Part shown: positions 9,231 through 15,157 of the stretch, piece by piece | How positions within the stretch are numbered: position 1 is the first letter of the stretch | How the letters are laid out: the number at the start of each line of letters is the position of its first letter | DNA from: Anaerolineaceae bacterium UBA5838 | GTDB lineage: Bacteria; Chloroflexota; Anaerolineae; Anaerolineales; Anaerolineaceae | DNA: 29,216 bases | Direction: 5' to 3' | Assembly: GCA_002432795.1 (NCBI GenBank) | Contig: DJGU01000116.1 | Coordinates: 3,369 to 32,584, forward strand | Position numbers and translations under genes: made by a program | Notes under the pieces: model-generated | Database searches by the model: none | Seen by the model: the letters and a program-made list of their open reading frames with translations, nothing else | What the model was told of the DNA's origin: nothing

Positions 9231-9262
9231 AATCTGGCACCTCGTTGTGCCAGATTTGTGTT
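9231..9262 (+). terminator. Hairpin terminator after serA
   Basis: A perfect 10-bp stem, AATCTGGCAC (9231-9240) with GTGCCAGATT (9247-9256), and a 6-base loop, starting 33 bases after the serA stop. The following tract is T-rich but interrupted (TGTGTT), so termination may be partial. Confidence 0.65.
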
Positions 9263-9287
9263 AAATTTGACTTTAGGAAGTTTTTCA

Positions 9288-9350
9288 AAGCACTCGTAGG
9301 TCGAAATAAAGCACCCATTCGGCGAGACAAAGCACCCGTAGGGCGAGATT
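9288..9350. repeat. Three tandem imperfect 21-bp units
   Basis: Three consecutive 21-bp units (9288-9308, 9309-9329, 9330-9350) share the pattern AAGCACCCGTAGGGCGAGA with a few changes each. The third runs into the left arm of the palindromic element at 9338-9403. Related 21-bp units recur at 19631-19672 before another copy of that element. The units differ too much from each other, and lack spacers, to be CRISPR. Confidence 0.75.
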
Positions 9351-9450
9351 GGAGGTACTGTAACCTTTGAGTAAAAACTCACCTGATGTACCTCCAATCC
9401 GCCACCAAACACCTACAATGCCGGCTTGAAGTGCGCAAGCCGACCTACGA
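9294..9450. repeat. Outer inverted repeat enclosing copy A
   Basis: TCGTAGGTCG (9294-9303) and CGACCTACGA (9441-9450) are a perfect 10-bp inverted pair that encloses the 21-bp units and copy A. Just inside the right end is a further hairpin, CGGCTTG (9422-9428) with CAAGCCG (9436-9442). Together these suggest a small composite non-coding element of about 157 bp. No gene is seen in the rest of this 315-base gap. Confidence 0.6.
9338..9403. repeat. Palindromic element, copy A
   Basis: A 66-bp element: GTAGGGCG, three bases, left arm TTGGAGGTAC (9349-9358), a 29-base loop, right arm GTACCTCCAA (9388-9397), then TCCGCC. Allowing one bulged base, the pairing extends outward from the arms through GGCG and CGCC. 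The loop contains a small inner hairpin, TGAGT with ACTCA. It lies between the convergent 3' ends of serA and the L,D-transpeptidase gene. Copies B and C at 19517 and 19660 have the same layout with different but perfectly paired stems. Confidence 0.8.
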
Positions 9451-9513
9451 CTGAATCGTTTACACGAGGATTATAATTACAAAAATAACTACCCCTCATG
9501 TGACCTGTTTGTA

Positions 9514-10713
9514 TTAATTCTGTGCCGTCGGCGTCGGATAAATAATCTCTTGCGCAGGCGTGCCAACGGGCGTTGGCGTGGGGATGGGAGTCTCACCAGA
9601 TGAGTCGTGCACGTACACCCAGTCGCCCAGTTTCGCCCAGTTGAAAAGCCAATGCGCGTCGCCGGGGAACATGTTCACACAGCCGTGCGACTGCGTAAAC
9701 CCCAATGATGCCGGCCAATAAATGCCGTGAATTGCCTGGGCATGGTTGTAATACATCGTCCAGGGAACACCTTCCAGTGAATAAAAGTCAGAGCGGTCGC
9801 TGGTGTAGGAACCTTGCATCAGTTCGAGCTCCCGTTTTTCGTAAATGTAATACAGCCCGGGGTCAGAATAAAGTTCGCCTGATCCGGTTGCCACCAAAGC
9901 CGCAAACACCAGCCGCCCATCCTCGTAGGCTGCCAGAGTCTGGTTATAAAGGTCGATGCTGATCCAGCGCTTATTGTCAACTCCCTCAGGCGGAGTCGGA
10001 TCCACCACCAGGCGGCGCGACTTCAGCGAGGGGATCCACTCCCCCGGTCCTGCCTCGTACCATTCATACCCTTCTGCTTCCACCACCTGGTAGACCTGGA
10101 ACTCGACATATTTCTCATACTGTTTGCCGGTTGTTGGGGCGGCAAAGCTCGGCTGAGTATAGCTTGGGGTGGGGTTGATTGTCCAACCGAAATCGTTTTG
10201 AGGTGTGGCATAAAACTCAAGCCCCTGCCACTTTGGCCAGGAATAAAAAGGAGTCGCTTCCACCCACCCGCCGGACATTGTCCGCACGAAGGTGCGTCCT
10301 CCCGAAACAGCCGAATCAATCATCGTCACGTAGCGGCTTGCGCCATCCGGAATAGTCTGCAAGACCGCCCCTCCGTTAATGGCATCATTCAAACTTGCAT
10401 ACACGGGCGTTTCCGCGCCGTTGATCCTGGCTACACGCACCGGCAATTCAGAAAGCGATGAGTCTGGCTTTGCGGCAGCCAGTGGTTTGATGGGATAAGG
10501 AAATCCTGAGTCATGCAGTTGGGCAATCGTTTGGGAAGCTCCCAGTGGCAGGCAGTCCCCCGGATCCGTGGGATAATAGCCTGGCAGGCAGAGCGGCAGG
10601 TCGAAATATGGCGCGGGCGGCACTGCAGGATTAGCGGCTTGCGTGACCGCTGGTGAAGCAGCCAATAGCGAAGCCATCCCAGCCAGCAGGAGCAGGAAAT
10701 TCTTGGTTTTCAT
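9514..10713 (-). CDS. Exported L,D-transpeptidase (YkuD domain)
   Basis: A secreted enzyme of the YkuD family, which makes 3-3 peptidoglycan cross-links or attaches proteins to the wall using a cysteine. The 399 residues begin with a signal peptide (MKTKNFLLLLAGMASLLAAS, cleavage near TQA-ANP), continue through a proline-rich N-terminal part and an SH3-like middle, and end in the catalytic domain with IHG (328-330) and the hallmark SHGCVNM, catalytic C345. A Thr/Pro-rich tail follows (TPIPTPTPVGTP). An upstream in-frame start at 10785 is rejected because a consensus promoter overlaps that extension and the signal peptide begins at 10713. No ribosome site precedes the ATG; the -10 box lies 7 bases away, so the mRNA is probably leaderless. 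Substrate and whether the cell has ordinary peptidoglycan cross-links are not visible. Confidence 0.9.
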   Translation of the reverse strand: MKTKNFLLLLAGMASLLAASPAVTQAANPAVPPAPYFDLPLCLPGYYPTDPGDCLPLGASQTIAQLHDSGFPYPIKPLAAAKPDSSLSELPVRVARINGAETPVYASLNDAINGGAVLQTIPDGASRYVTMIDSAVSGGRTFVRTMSGGWVEATPFYSWPKWQGLEFYATPQNDFGWTINPTPSYTQPSFAAPTTGKQYEKYVEFQVYQVVEAEGYEWYEAGPGEWIPSLKSRRLVVDPTPPEGVDNKRWISIDLYNQTLAAYEDGRLVFAALVATGSGELYSDPGLYYIYEKRELELMQGSYTSDRSDFYSLEGVPWTMYYNHAQAIHGIYWPASLGFTQSHGCVNMFPGDAHWLFNWAKLGDWVYVHDSSGETPIPTPTPVGTPAQEIIYPTPTAQN

Positions 10714-10720
10714 AAGTTGC

Positions 10721-10749
10721 ATTATACCCGTCGGAAGCACCTGTGCCAA
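10721..10749 (-). promoter_or_regulatory. Consensus promoter placed for a leaderless L,D-transpeptidase mRNA
   Basis: On the minus strand: TTGGCA (10744-10749), a 17-bp spacer, and TATAAT (10721-10726). The -10 box ends 7 bases before the ATG at 10713, so transcription should begin at or next to the start codon. No Shine-Dalgarno sequence fits in the gap. Confidence 0.75.
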
Positions 10750-10842
10750 TTTGCCCGGAGGCAGAGCTTGTGCAAAAACTTCCAACGATCACGACTGATG
10801 GCTGGATTGTTAAAATTGTTTCGAGCTTCTCTTGATCTGTTC

Positions 10843-11030
10843 TTGCGAACCTCTTTGGTGAAACGTAGTGTACTATTTCTTAAGCAATCTAAACTCCTGG
10901 CAAACCAAAACGATTTGGGAATTAAGGCCAAGGCTACCACTTGCGAAGCGGATTAGGCTAAACAAGTTATGAACCACGAAACCTCCTGCAGACAAACATT
11001 TTAGATTGCTTCGTTCCTCGCAATGACAGA
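10843..11030. repeat. Dispersed repeat, copy 1
   Basis: Shares long near-identical stretches with 11105-11274: AAGCAATCTAAACTCCTGG near the left, AACAAGTTATGAACCAC in the middle, and TTTTAGATTGCTTCG followed by TTCCTCGCAATGACAGA at the right. The two ends form an imperfect inverted pair (AGCAATCTAAA and TTTAGATTGCT). No protein is encoded. The right end resembles a repeat common in many environmental bacterial genomes; this is recalled and not checked. Confidence 0.75.
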
Positions 11031-11104
11031 ATAATGGAGACTGTGAACCTTCTTTACTCTGTCATAGTGAACCTTTGTTGATCTGTCACATCGTGCCCTC
11101 TGGG

Positions 11105-11274
11105 TATTGCGAACCTCTGTTGTGAAGCAATCTAAACTCCTGGCAGACCAAGAATGTAGCAGGTGGCAGACACTGGTCTATCCTTCGCAAAGCGGAATAG
11201 GCCAAACAAGTTATGAACCACTAAACCTCCTACAGGCAAACATTTTAGATTGCTTCGTTCCTCGCAATGACAGA
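11105..11274. repeat. Dispersed repeat, copy 2
   Basis: Second copy in direct orientation, about 75 bases after copy 1. The ends are well conserved; the interior (after CTCCTGGCA) has diverged and differs in length. The left end carries ATTGCGAACCTCTGTTGTGAAGCAATCT, a longer partner of the right-end inverted repeat. The sequence between the copies also recurs in part after copy 2 (CATCGTGCCC followed by CTGGG at about 11092 and 11304), hinting at a larger tandem unit. Confidence 0.75.
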
Positions 11275-11532
11275 TAAAAACACCCGGCTTACTGTTTTGT
11301 CGCATCGTGCCCACTGGGCATTACCTACGCATTCAACCAAACCTGGCATGCGAGCTCATCCCGCTGGCTCATGGGGCTGTGCTTTTTCTTGGTTATTTGC
11401 TTACAGTTATTTGCTTAAGCGCAACCTGTCATGTAATAATTCGTTTATAATTACCAAATCTCAAAAAAATTTGCACATTAATATTAAATAGGATAGGTTG
11501 ACTGAAAAGTCCTATTGATAAGTTACCGAAAT
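11275..11532. other. AT-rich gap upstream of the beta-helix gene
   Basis: Contains no convincing gene. The only plus-strand open frame (11267-11491) begins inside the repeat and has no ribosome site or recognisable protein features. A 7-bp perfect inverted repeat, AATAGGA (11487-11493) and TCCTATT (11510-11516), sits just upstream of the promoter at 11533 and could be a regulator site or simple hairpin. Confidence 0.4.
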
Positions 11533-11559
11533 TTGACCTCAAAATCGGTTTGTTATGCT
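11533..11559 (+). promoter_or_regulatory. Putative extended -10 promoter of the beta-helix gene
   Basis: TTGACC (11533-11538), a 15-bp spacer and TATGCT (11554-11559) with an extended TG at 11551-11552. The predicted transcript begins near 11566, just ahead of GAAAGG, which fits translation from the ATG at 11579 and rules out the earlier ATG at 11555. Confidence 0.5.
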
Positions 11560-11578
11560 CAAGTTGAAAGGTGTTTTA

Positions 11579-13243
11579 ATGAAACTCTATCGTCATTGTT
11601 TGCCTATCCTGCTGATCATCACTTTTCTCTTCATCTCTCAAAATTACAATGGCGTCTCAGCCGGCTTTACTGAACCCCAACCAGGGGGCACAATTCTCTA
11701 TGTGAAACCTGGCGCAGGAGGAGACTGCCTCTCCTGGGCGACTGCCTGTGACCTTCAAAGCGCATTACAAAAAGGAATTGCCCACCAGATATGGGTGGCA
11801 GAAGGGACCTACACACCCGTCCCTGCTACCGAAATTGATCGTGAGGTCAGCTTTGAACTCGTTTCCGGTGTTTGGATCTATGGCGGCTTCCCTTCAGATG
11901 GTGGAGATTGGGAAGACCGCGACTGGGAAGCAAACCCCACCACGCTGAGCGGCGAAATTGGAGACTTAGGAGACATTAATGATAACAGCTACCACGTAGT
12001 GTCTGCGATCGATGTGAACTATACTGCCCGTTTGGATGGTTTTACCATTACCGGAGGAGGAAGATTAAATAGTAATCTACCGATAGAAAATGGTAGTGGT
12101 GGCGGCATGTACAGTATCAACAGCAGCCCCACGCTCTCAAACCTGATATTCACTGCTAACTCATCATACCGAGGCGCTGGCATGTACAATGAGAATAGCA
12201 GCCCTTCTCTGACGAATGTGATTTTCAGCAACAACGAAAGTCAATACGGAGGTGGAATGTACAACGATAGCAGCAGCCCAACTCTGACCGCTGTCATCTT
12301 TAATGGAAACACAGCTATATACCAAGGTGGTGGCATGGCTAACTATTACAACAGCAGCCCCACTCTGACGGATGTCACCTTTTCAGGGAACTCAGGTGGT
12401 CGTGGAGGTGGAATATACAACGATAGCAGCAGCCCAACGCTGACCGCTGTCATCTTTAATGGAAACACAGCTACAGGCTTCGGTGGTGGCATGGCTAACT
12501 ATTACAACAGCAACCCCATTTTGACGGATGTCACCTTCATAGAAAATACATCTTCCTGGGGTGGTGGAATGTTTAACACAGGCAGCAGTCCCACATTGAA
12601 CGCTGTTACTTTCTCCGGAAACTCAGTTTATATAAGACCCGACTCTGGCGGTCATGACGGATGGGGTGGGGGAATGGCCAACTATCATTCAGCTAACCCC
12701 AGCCTGACAAATGTCACCTTTAGCGCTAACTATGCAGAGGTTGGCGGCGGCGGGATGTACAACGAGGAAGTGAGCAACCCCCAACTGACCAATGTCACTT
12801 TTTTCGGAAACTCTGCAGAAGTCGCCGGCGGTGGGATCTATAACAATGCCCTTAATGGAACAAATGGCAGCAACCCCGAACTGACAAACACAATTGTTTG
12901 GGCAAACTCGCCAGACCAAATTTTTAATCAAGCAGGCAGTACAATCATGGTCAACTATAGTGTTGTCCAGGGTGGATGGGAAGGCACAAACAATATCAAC
13001 GAAGACCCGCTGCTGCAGCCATTGGCAGACAACGGAGGTTTCACTCTCACGCATGCCCTTGGCGCCAGCAGCTCAGCTATCGACGCAGGCAATCCCGATC
13101 CCACCACTTGCTCTTCCACAGACCAGCGTGGCTTTCCCCGCCCCGTCGATGGGGATGGAGATGGCGTTGCCACCTGTGACATAGGCGCGTATGAGTATGA
13201 ACCTTTAAACCAGATTTTCTTACCGCTGATCATGAGAGATTAG
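11579..13243 (+). CDS. Secreted right-handed beta-helix repeat protein
   Basis: A 554-residue exported protein. It starts with a signal peptide (KLYRHCLPILLIITFLFIS) and a mature domain of the type that opens LYVKPGAGGDCLSWATACDLQSALQ, as in large Chloroflexota and Bacteroidota surface proteins. From about residue 135 to 440 it carries repeats of about 26 residues with the pattern GGGMYNxSSSPTLTxVxFxGN, typical of parallel beta-helix coils in adhesins, polymorphic outer membrane proteins and pectate-lyase-like folds. A conserved cap follows (NTIVWAN, PLADNGGFTLTHAL, SAIDAGNP, DQRGFPRPVDGDGDG, DIGAYEYE). The last residues, QIFLPLIMRD, resemble a C-terminal motif I recall from many secreted Chloroflexota proteins. 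The start follows GAAAGG and the promoter. No catalytic residues can be named; surface adhesion or polysaccharide binding is inference. Confidence 0.85.
   Translation: MKLYRHCLPILLIITFLFISQNYNGVSAGFTEPQPGGTILYVKPGAGGDCLSWATACDLQSALQKGIAHQIWVAEGTYTPVPATEIDREVSFELVSGVWIYGGFPSDGGDWEDRDWEANPTTLSGEIGDLGDINDNSYHVVSAIDVNYTARLDGFTITGGGRLNSNLPIENGSGGGMYSINSSPTLSNLIFTANSSYRGAGMYNENSSPSLTNVIFSNNESQYGGGMYNDSSSPTLTAVIFNGNTAIYQGGGMANYYNSSPTLTDVTFSGNSGGRGGGIYNDSSSPTLTAVIFNGNTATGFGGGMANYYNSNPILTDVTFIENTSSWGGGMFNTGSSPTLNAVTFSGNSVYIRPDSGGHDGWGGGMANYHSANPSLTNVTFSANYAEVGGGGMYNEEVSNPQLTNVTFFGNSAEVAGGGIYNNALNGTNGSNPELTNTIVWANSPDQIFNQAGSTIMVNYSVVQGGWEGTNNINEDPLLQPLADNGGFTLTHALGASSSAIDAGNPDPTTCSSTDQRGFPRPVDGDGDGVATCDIGAYEYEPLNQIFLPLIMRD
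12249..12560 (+). repeat. Intragenic 156-bp tandem duplication
   Basis: Bases 12249-12404 and 12405-12560 are near copies at an exact offset of 156 bp (52 codons, two beta-helix coils). Long stretches are identical, for example ACCGCTGTCATCTTTAATGG and GGCATGGCTAACTATTACAA. The phase keeps the frame, so coil number can change without breaking the protein. Confidence 0.8.
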
Positions 13244-13560
13244 CAGCCACCTGACAATTGGACGGATTGGATTCCTGCCCTGGTTAGGCTAAAGCCAGGT
13301 AAAGCCTAGCCCTCGAAATCATACAAACAGTTAAGACTGATTTGTGCTTCCTCAATCCACCTAACAAAGTTATTTTTTTCTTATTCGCCCTGGTCACCTC
13401 ACCTGTGCAAACAGAAAGGGTTCCTCATCGTATGGAACGGGACAGACTCTATCCACTTCGCTACCAAGGCAGTTCCGCGTTTCATGCGAAAATTCGGCAC
13501 AAAGGTTCCATATATAACTCTTGGGTTGAATAATCGGCAGGGGATGGTTAGACTTTCATC
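13244..13560. other. Intergenic region with a hairpin
   Basis: No gene is supported. Near the left end GGTTAGGCT (13282-13290) pairs with AGCCTAGCC (13303-13311), with one G-T pair; CCTGG and CCAGG in the same stretch could form a competing stem. It may end the beta-helix transcript, although no T-run follows. The rest shows no feature I recognise. Confidence 0.4.
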
Positions 13561-13588
13561 TTGCAGCGCTTACCAAACCGGGTAGAAT
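13561..13588 (+). promoter_or_regulatory. Promoter of the PhzF-like gene
   Basis: TTGCAG (13561-13566), a 16-bp spacer and TAGAAT (13583-13588), followed by a strong ribosome site GAGGAGG (13601-13607) before the ATG at 13613. Confidence 0.65.
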
Positions 13589-13612
13589 TAACCCAAGTTA
13601 GAGGAGGTTGGC

Positions 13613-14413
13613 ATGAAGATCCCAATATTTCAGGTTGACGCGTTCACCGTGAAGCCTTTCAAAGGTAACCCAGCCGGCGTCTGTTTGCTGGAACAACCCC
13701 GTGATGCCGCCTGGATGCAAGCGATTGCCACGGAGATGAGGCTTTCCGAAACGGCATTCCTCAGTCCCAAAGGTAATGATTACAACCTGCGCTGGTTTAC
13801 CCCCAGCACAGAAGTTGACCTGTGCGGTCATGCCACGCTTGCCTCCGCCCATATTCTTTTTGAATTGGGCTTTTACGATCCGGATGAAACTATCTTTTTT
13901 CACACCAAAAGTGGTGTGATTTCAGCAACTTTCAACCACGGTACCATTGAGCTTGATATGCCCCTGATCCAGCCTGTTCCTTTTGAGTCCAGTCCACTGC
14001 TCGAGGAAATCCTCGGCCAGGCTCCCCTGGCAGTTGCCCGCTCGGAAGACAAATCAATCCTGCTGGCTGAGATCGCGGATCCTGCCGCTGTTGAAACTTT
14101 TGAACCTGACTTCAAGAAAATTGCCAGTCTTGAAGAAACTAATTTGGTCATCACCGCCCAAACTCCTCAAGGAAAATTCGATTTCATTTCGCGCTTCTTC
14201 TCTCCCAAGACCGGCATCCCCGAAGATCCGGTGACTGGCCTCGGTCATTGTATCCTGACCCCCTATTGGGCAGAAAAGCTTAACAAAGACCAGTTAGTTG
14301 CCTACCAGGCATCCGCCCGCGGAGGTACAATCTGGTGCCGGCTGGGAAAAGAGCGTGTCTACCTGGGCGGCAAAGCAGTAACCCTGTTTTCTGGTGAGGT
14401 TTTACGCCAGTAA
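13613..14413 (+). CDS. PhzF family isomerase/epimerase
   Basis: A 266-residue member of the PhzF fold, related to diaminopimelate epimerase and named after the isomerase of phenazine synthesis. Visible signatures are the opening strand QVDAFTVKPFKGNPAGVCLL, catalytic E46 in MRLSETAFL, the segment WFTPSTEVDLCGHATLA, and the second-half glycine loop EDPVTGLGHCILTPYW, which reads GSAH in many relatives. Length and order match the family. The promoter and GAGGAGG ribosome site support the start. No other phenazine genes are nearby, so a phenazine role is not supported; most chromosomal PhzF-like proteins have unknown substrates. A hairpin follows the stop, so it is probably a single-gene unit. 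Confidence 0.88.
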   Translation: MKIPIFQVDAFTVKPFKGNPAGVCLLEQPRDAAWMQAIATEMRLSETAFLSPKGNDYNLRWFTPSTEVDLCGHATLASAHILFELGFYDPDETIFFHTKSGVISATFNHGTIELDMPLIQPVPFESSPLLEEILGQAPLAVARSEDKSILLAEIADPAAVETFEPDFKKIASLEETNLVITAQTPQGKFDFISRFFSPKTGIPEDPVTGLGHCILTPYWAEKLNKDQLVAYQASARGGTIWCRLGKERVYLGGKAVTLFSGEVLRQ

Positions 14414-14434
14414 TTATCCTTTCAATTGACTCTG

Positions 14435-14470
14435 ACAGCCGGTTTCTGCCCTAAAGCAAGAGCCGGCTGT
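14435..14470 (+). terminator. Hairpin after the PhzF-like gene
   Basis: ACAGCCGG (14435-14442) pairs perfectly with CCGGCTGT (14463-14470), with about two more inner pairs. No T-run follows; instead TATAAT begins at 14471. It could be a terminator, or a structure at the promoter of xpt. Confidence 0.45.
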
Positions 14471-14523
14471 TATAATTACCAGCAACAAGCACAAAAGGAT
14501 CTGATCTTTTTTTCTTGTGCTTG
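14471..14523 (+). promoter_or_regulatory. xpt leader: -10 box and leader hairpin
   Basis: TATAAT (14471-14476) abuts the preceding hairpin and has no good -35. About ten bases later CAAGCACAA (14486-14494) pairs perfectly with TTGTGCTTG (14515-14523), enclosing a T-rich loop. If transcription starts near 14483 this hairpin forms the 5' end of the xpt mRNA. The conserved core of a purine riboswitch is not visible. Confidence 0.4.
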
Positions 14524-14563
14524 ATTTCTGTTAATTGGCTTGGTTTGAGATCGGAGCGAAATT

Positions 14564-15148
14564 ATGGACCTCTTGAAGCAGCGCATCATGACCGAGGGCA
14601 AGAATCTCGGGAAAGGTATCCTCAAAGTCGACCGTTTCATCAATCACCAGGTGGATCCCAATCTGATGGACGCGTGTGGCATGGAGTTTGCCCGTCTTTT
14701 CGCGGGCACAAGTGCTGTTAAAATCCTGACCGCCGAGATTTCCGGCATCGCTCCCGCGCTCATGGCAGGGAAATATCTCAATCTGCCGGTAGTTTATGCC
14801 CGCAAAACCAAACCTGTCACCATGCCGAACGACGTTTACATCACAGTTGCCCCCTCCCATACCAAAGGTCACAATACGGAGCTGATTGTCTCGCCGGAAT
14901 ATCTGTTGAGAGGTGAGGATATTTTGATCATTGATGACTTCCTGGCATCCGGCGCCACCATCGTTGGGCTGGTGCGCCTTGCGCAGACCGCCGGCTCGAA
15001 TGTGGTTGGCATCGGCACGCTGATCGAAAAAACCTTCGAGGGCGGACGCAATAAGCTGGCTTACCTGGGCGTACCGGTACACTCCCTGGTTTCGATCAGC
15101 TCAATGGATGACGGAAAAATCATCTTTACCGACGAATTTGCAGCTTAA
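14564..15148 (+). CDS. xpt: Xanthine phosphoribosyltransferase
   Basis: A 194-residue type I phosphoribosyltransferase that converts xanthine and PRPP to XMP in purine salvage. The PRPP-binding motif is clear, ILIIDDFLASGAT (about residues 124-136), and the order of flanking segments (KGILKVDRFINHQVDP at the start, VVYARKTKP, YITVAPSHTKG) follows Xpt of Bacillus. Length matches the family. A GGAG site lies 7 bases before the ATG. Only 9 bases separate it from guaA, so the pair forms an operon in which XMP made here becomes the substrate of the next enzyme. An upstream leader hairpin may regulate it, but no guanine or xanthine riboswitch is recognisable. Confidence 0.92.
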   Translation: MDLLKQRIMTEGKNLGKGILKVDRFINHQVDPNLMDACGMEFARLFAGTSAVKILTAEISGIAPALMAGKYLNLPVVYARKTKPVTMPNDVYITVAPSHTKGHNTELIVSPEYLLRGEDILIIDDFLASGATIVGLVRLAQTAGSNVVGIGTLIEKTFEGGRNKLAYLGVPVHSLVSISSMDDGKIIFTDEFAA

Positions 15149-15157
15149 GGGTCCCAC

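Noticed and set aside
9288..9350. Possible CRISPR array
   Set aside because: The 21-bp units are directly adjacent with no spacers, are imperfect, and no cas gene is present.
9203..9412. Minus-strand open frame with repeated SPNGCF-like peptide
   Set aside because: The peptide repeat is simply the translation of the 21-bp DNA units; the frame crosses the serA terminator and the palindrome and has no ribosome site.
11267..11491. 74-residue open frame after the dispersed repeat
   Set aside because: It begins within the repeat, has no ribosome site or protein features, and runs into AT-rich non-coding sequence.
13342..13533. 63-residue open frame before the PhzF-like gene
   Set aside because: No ribosome site, no recognisable family, and composition like the surrounding non-coding DNA.
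13613..14413. Phenazine biosynthesis cluster
   Set aside because: Only a PhzF-like gene is present; no other phz genes lie nearby and the family is broad.
14414..14563. Purine riboswitch upstream of xpt
   Set aside because: The conserved three-way junction sequences of the purine aptamer were not found; only two simple hairpins are seen.
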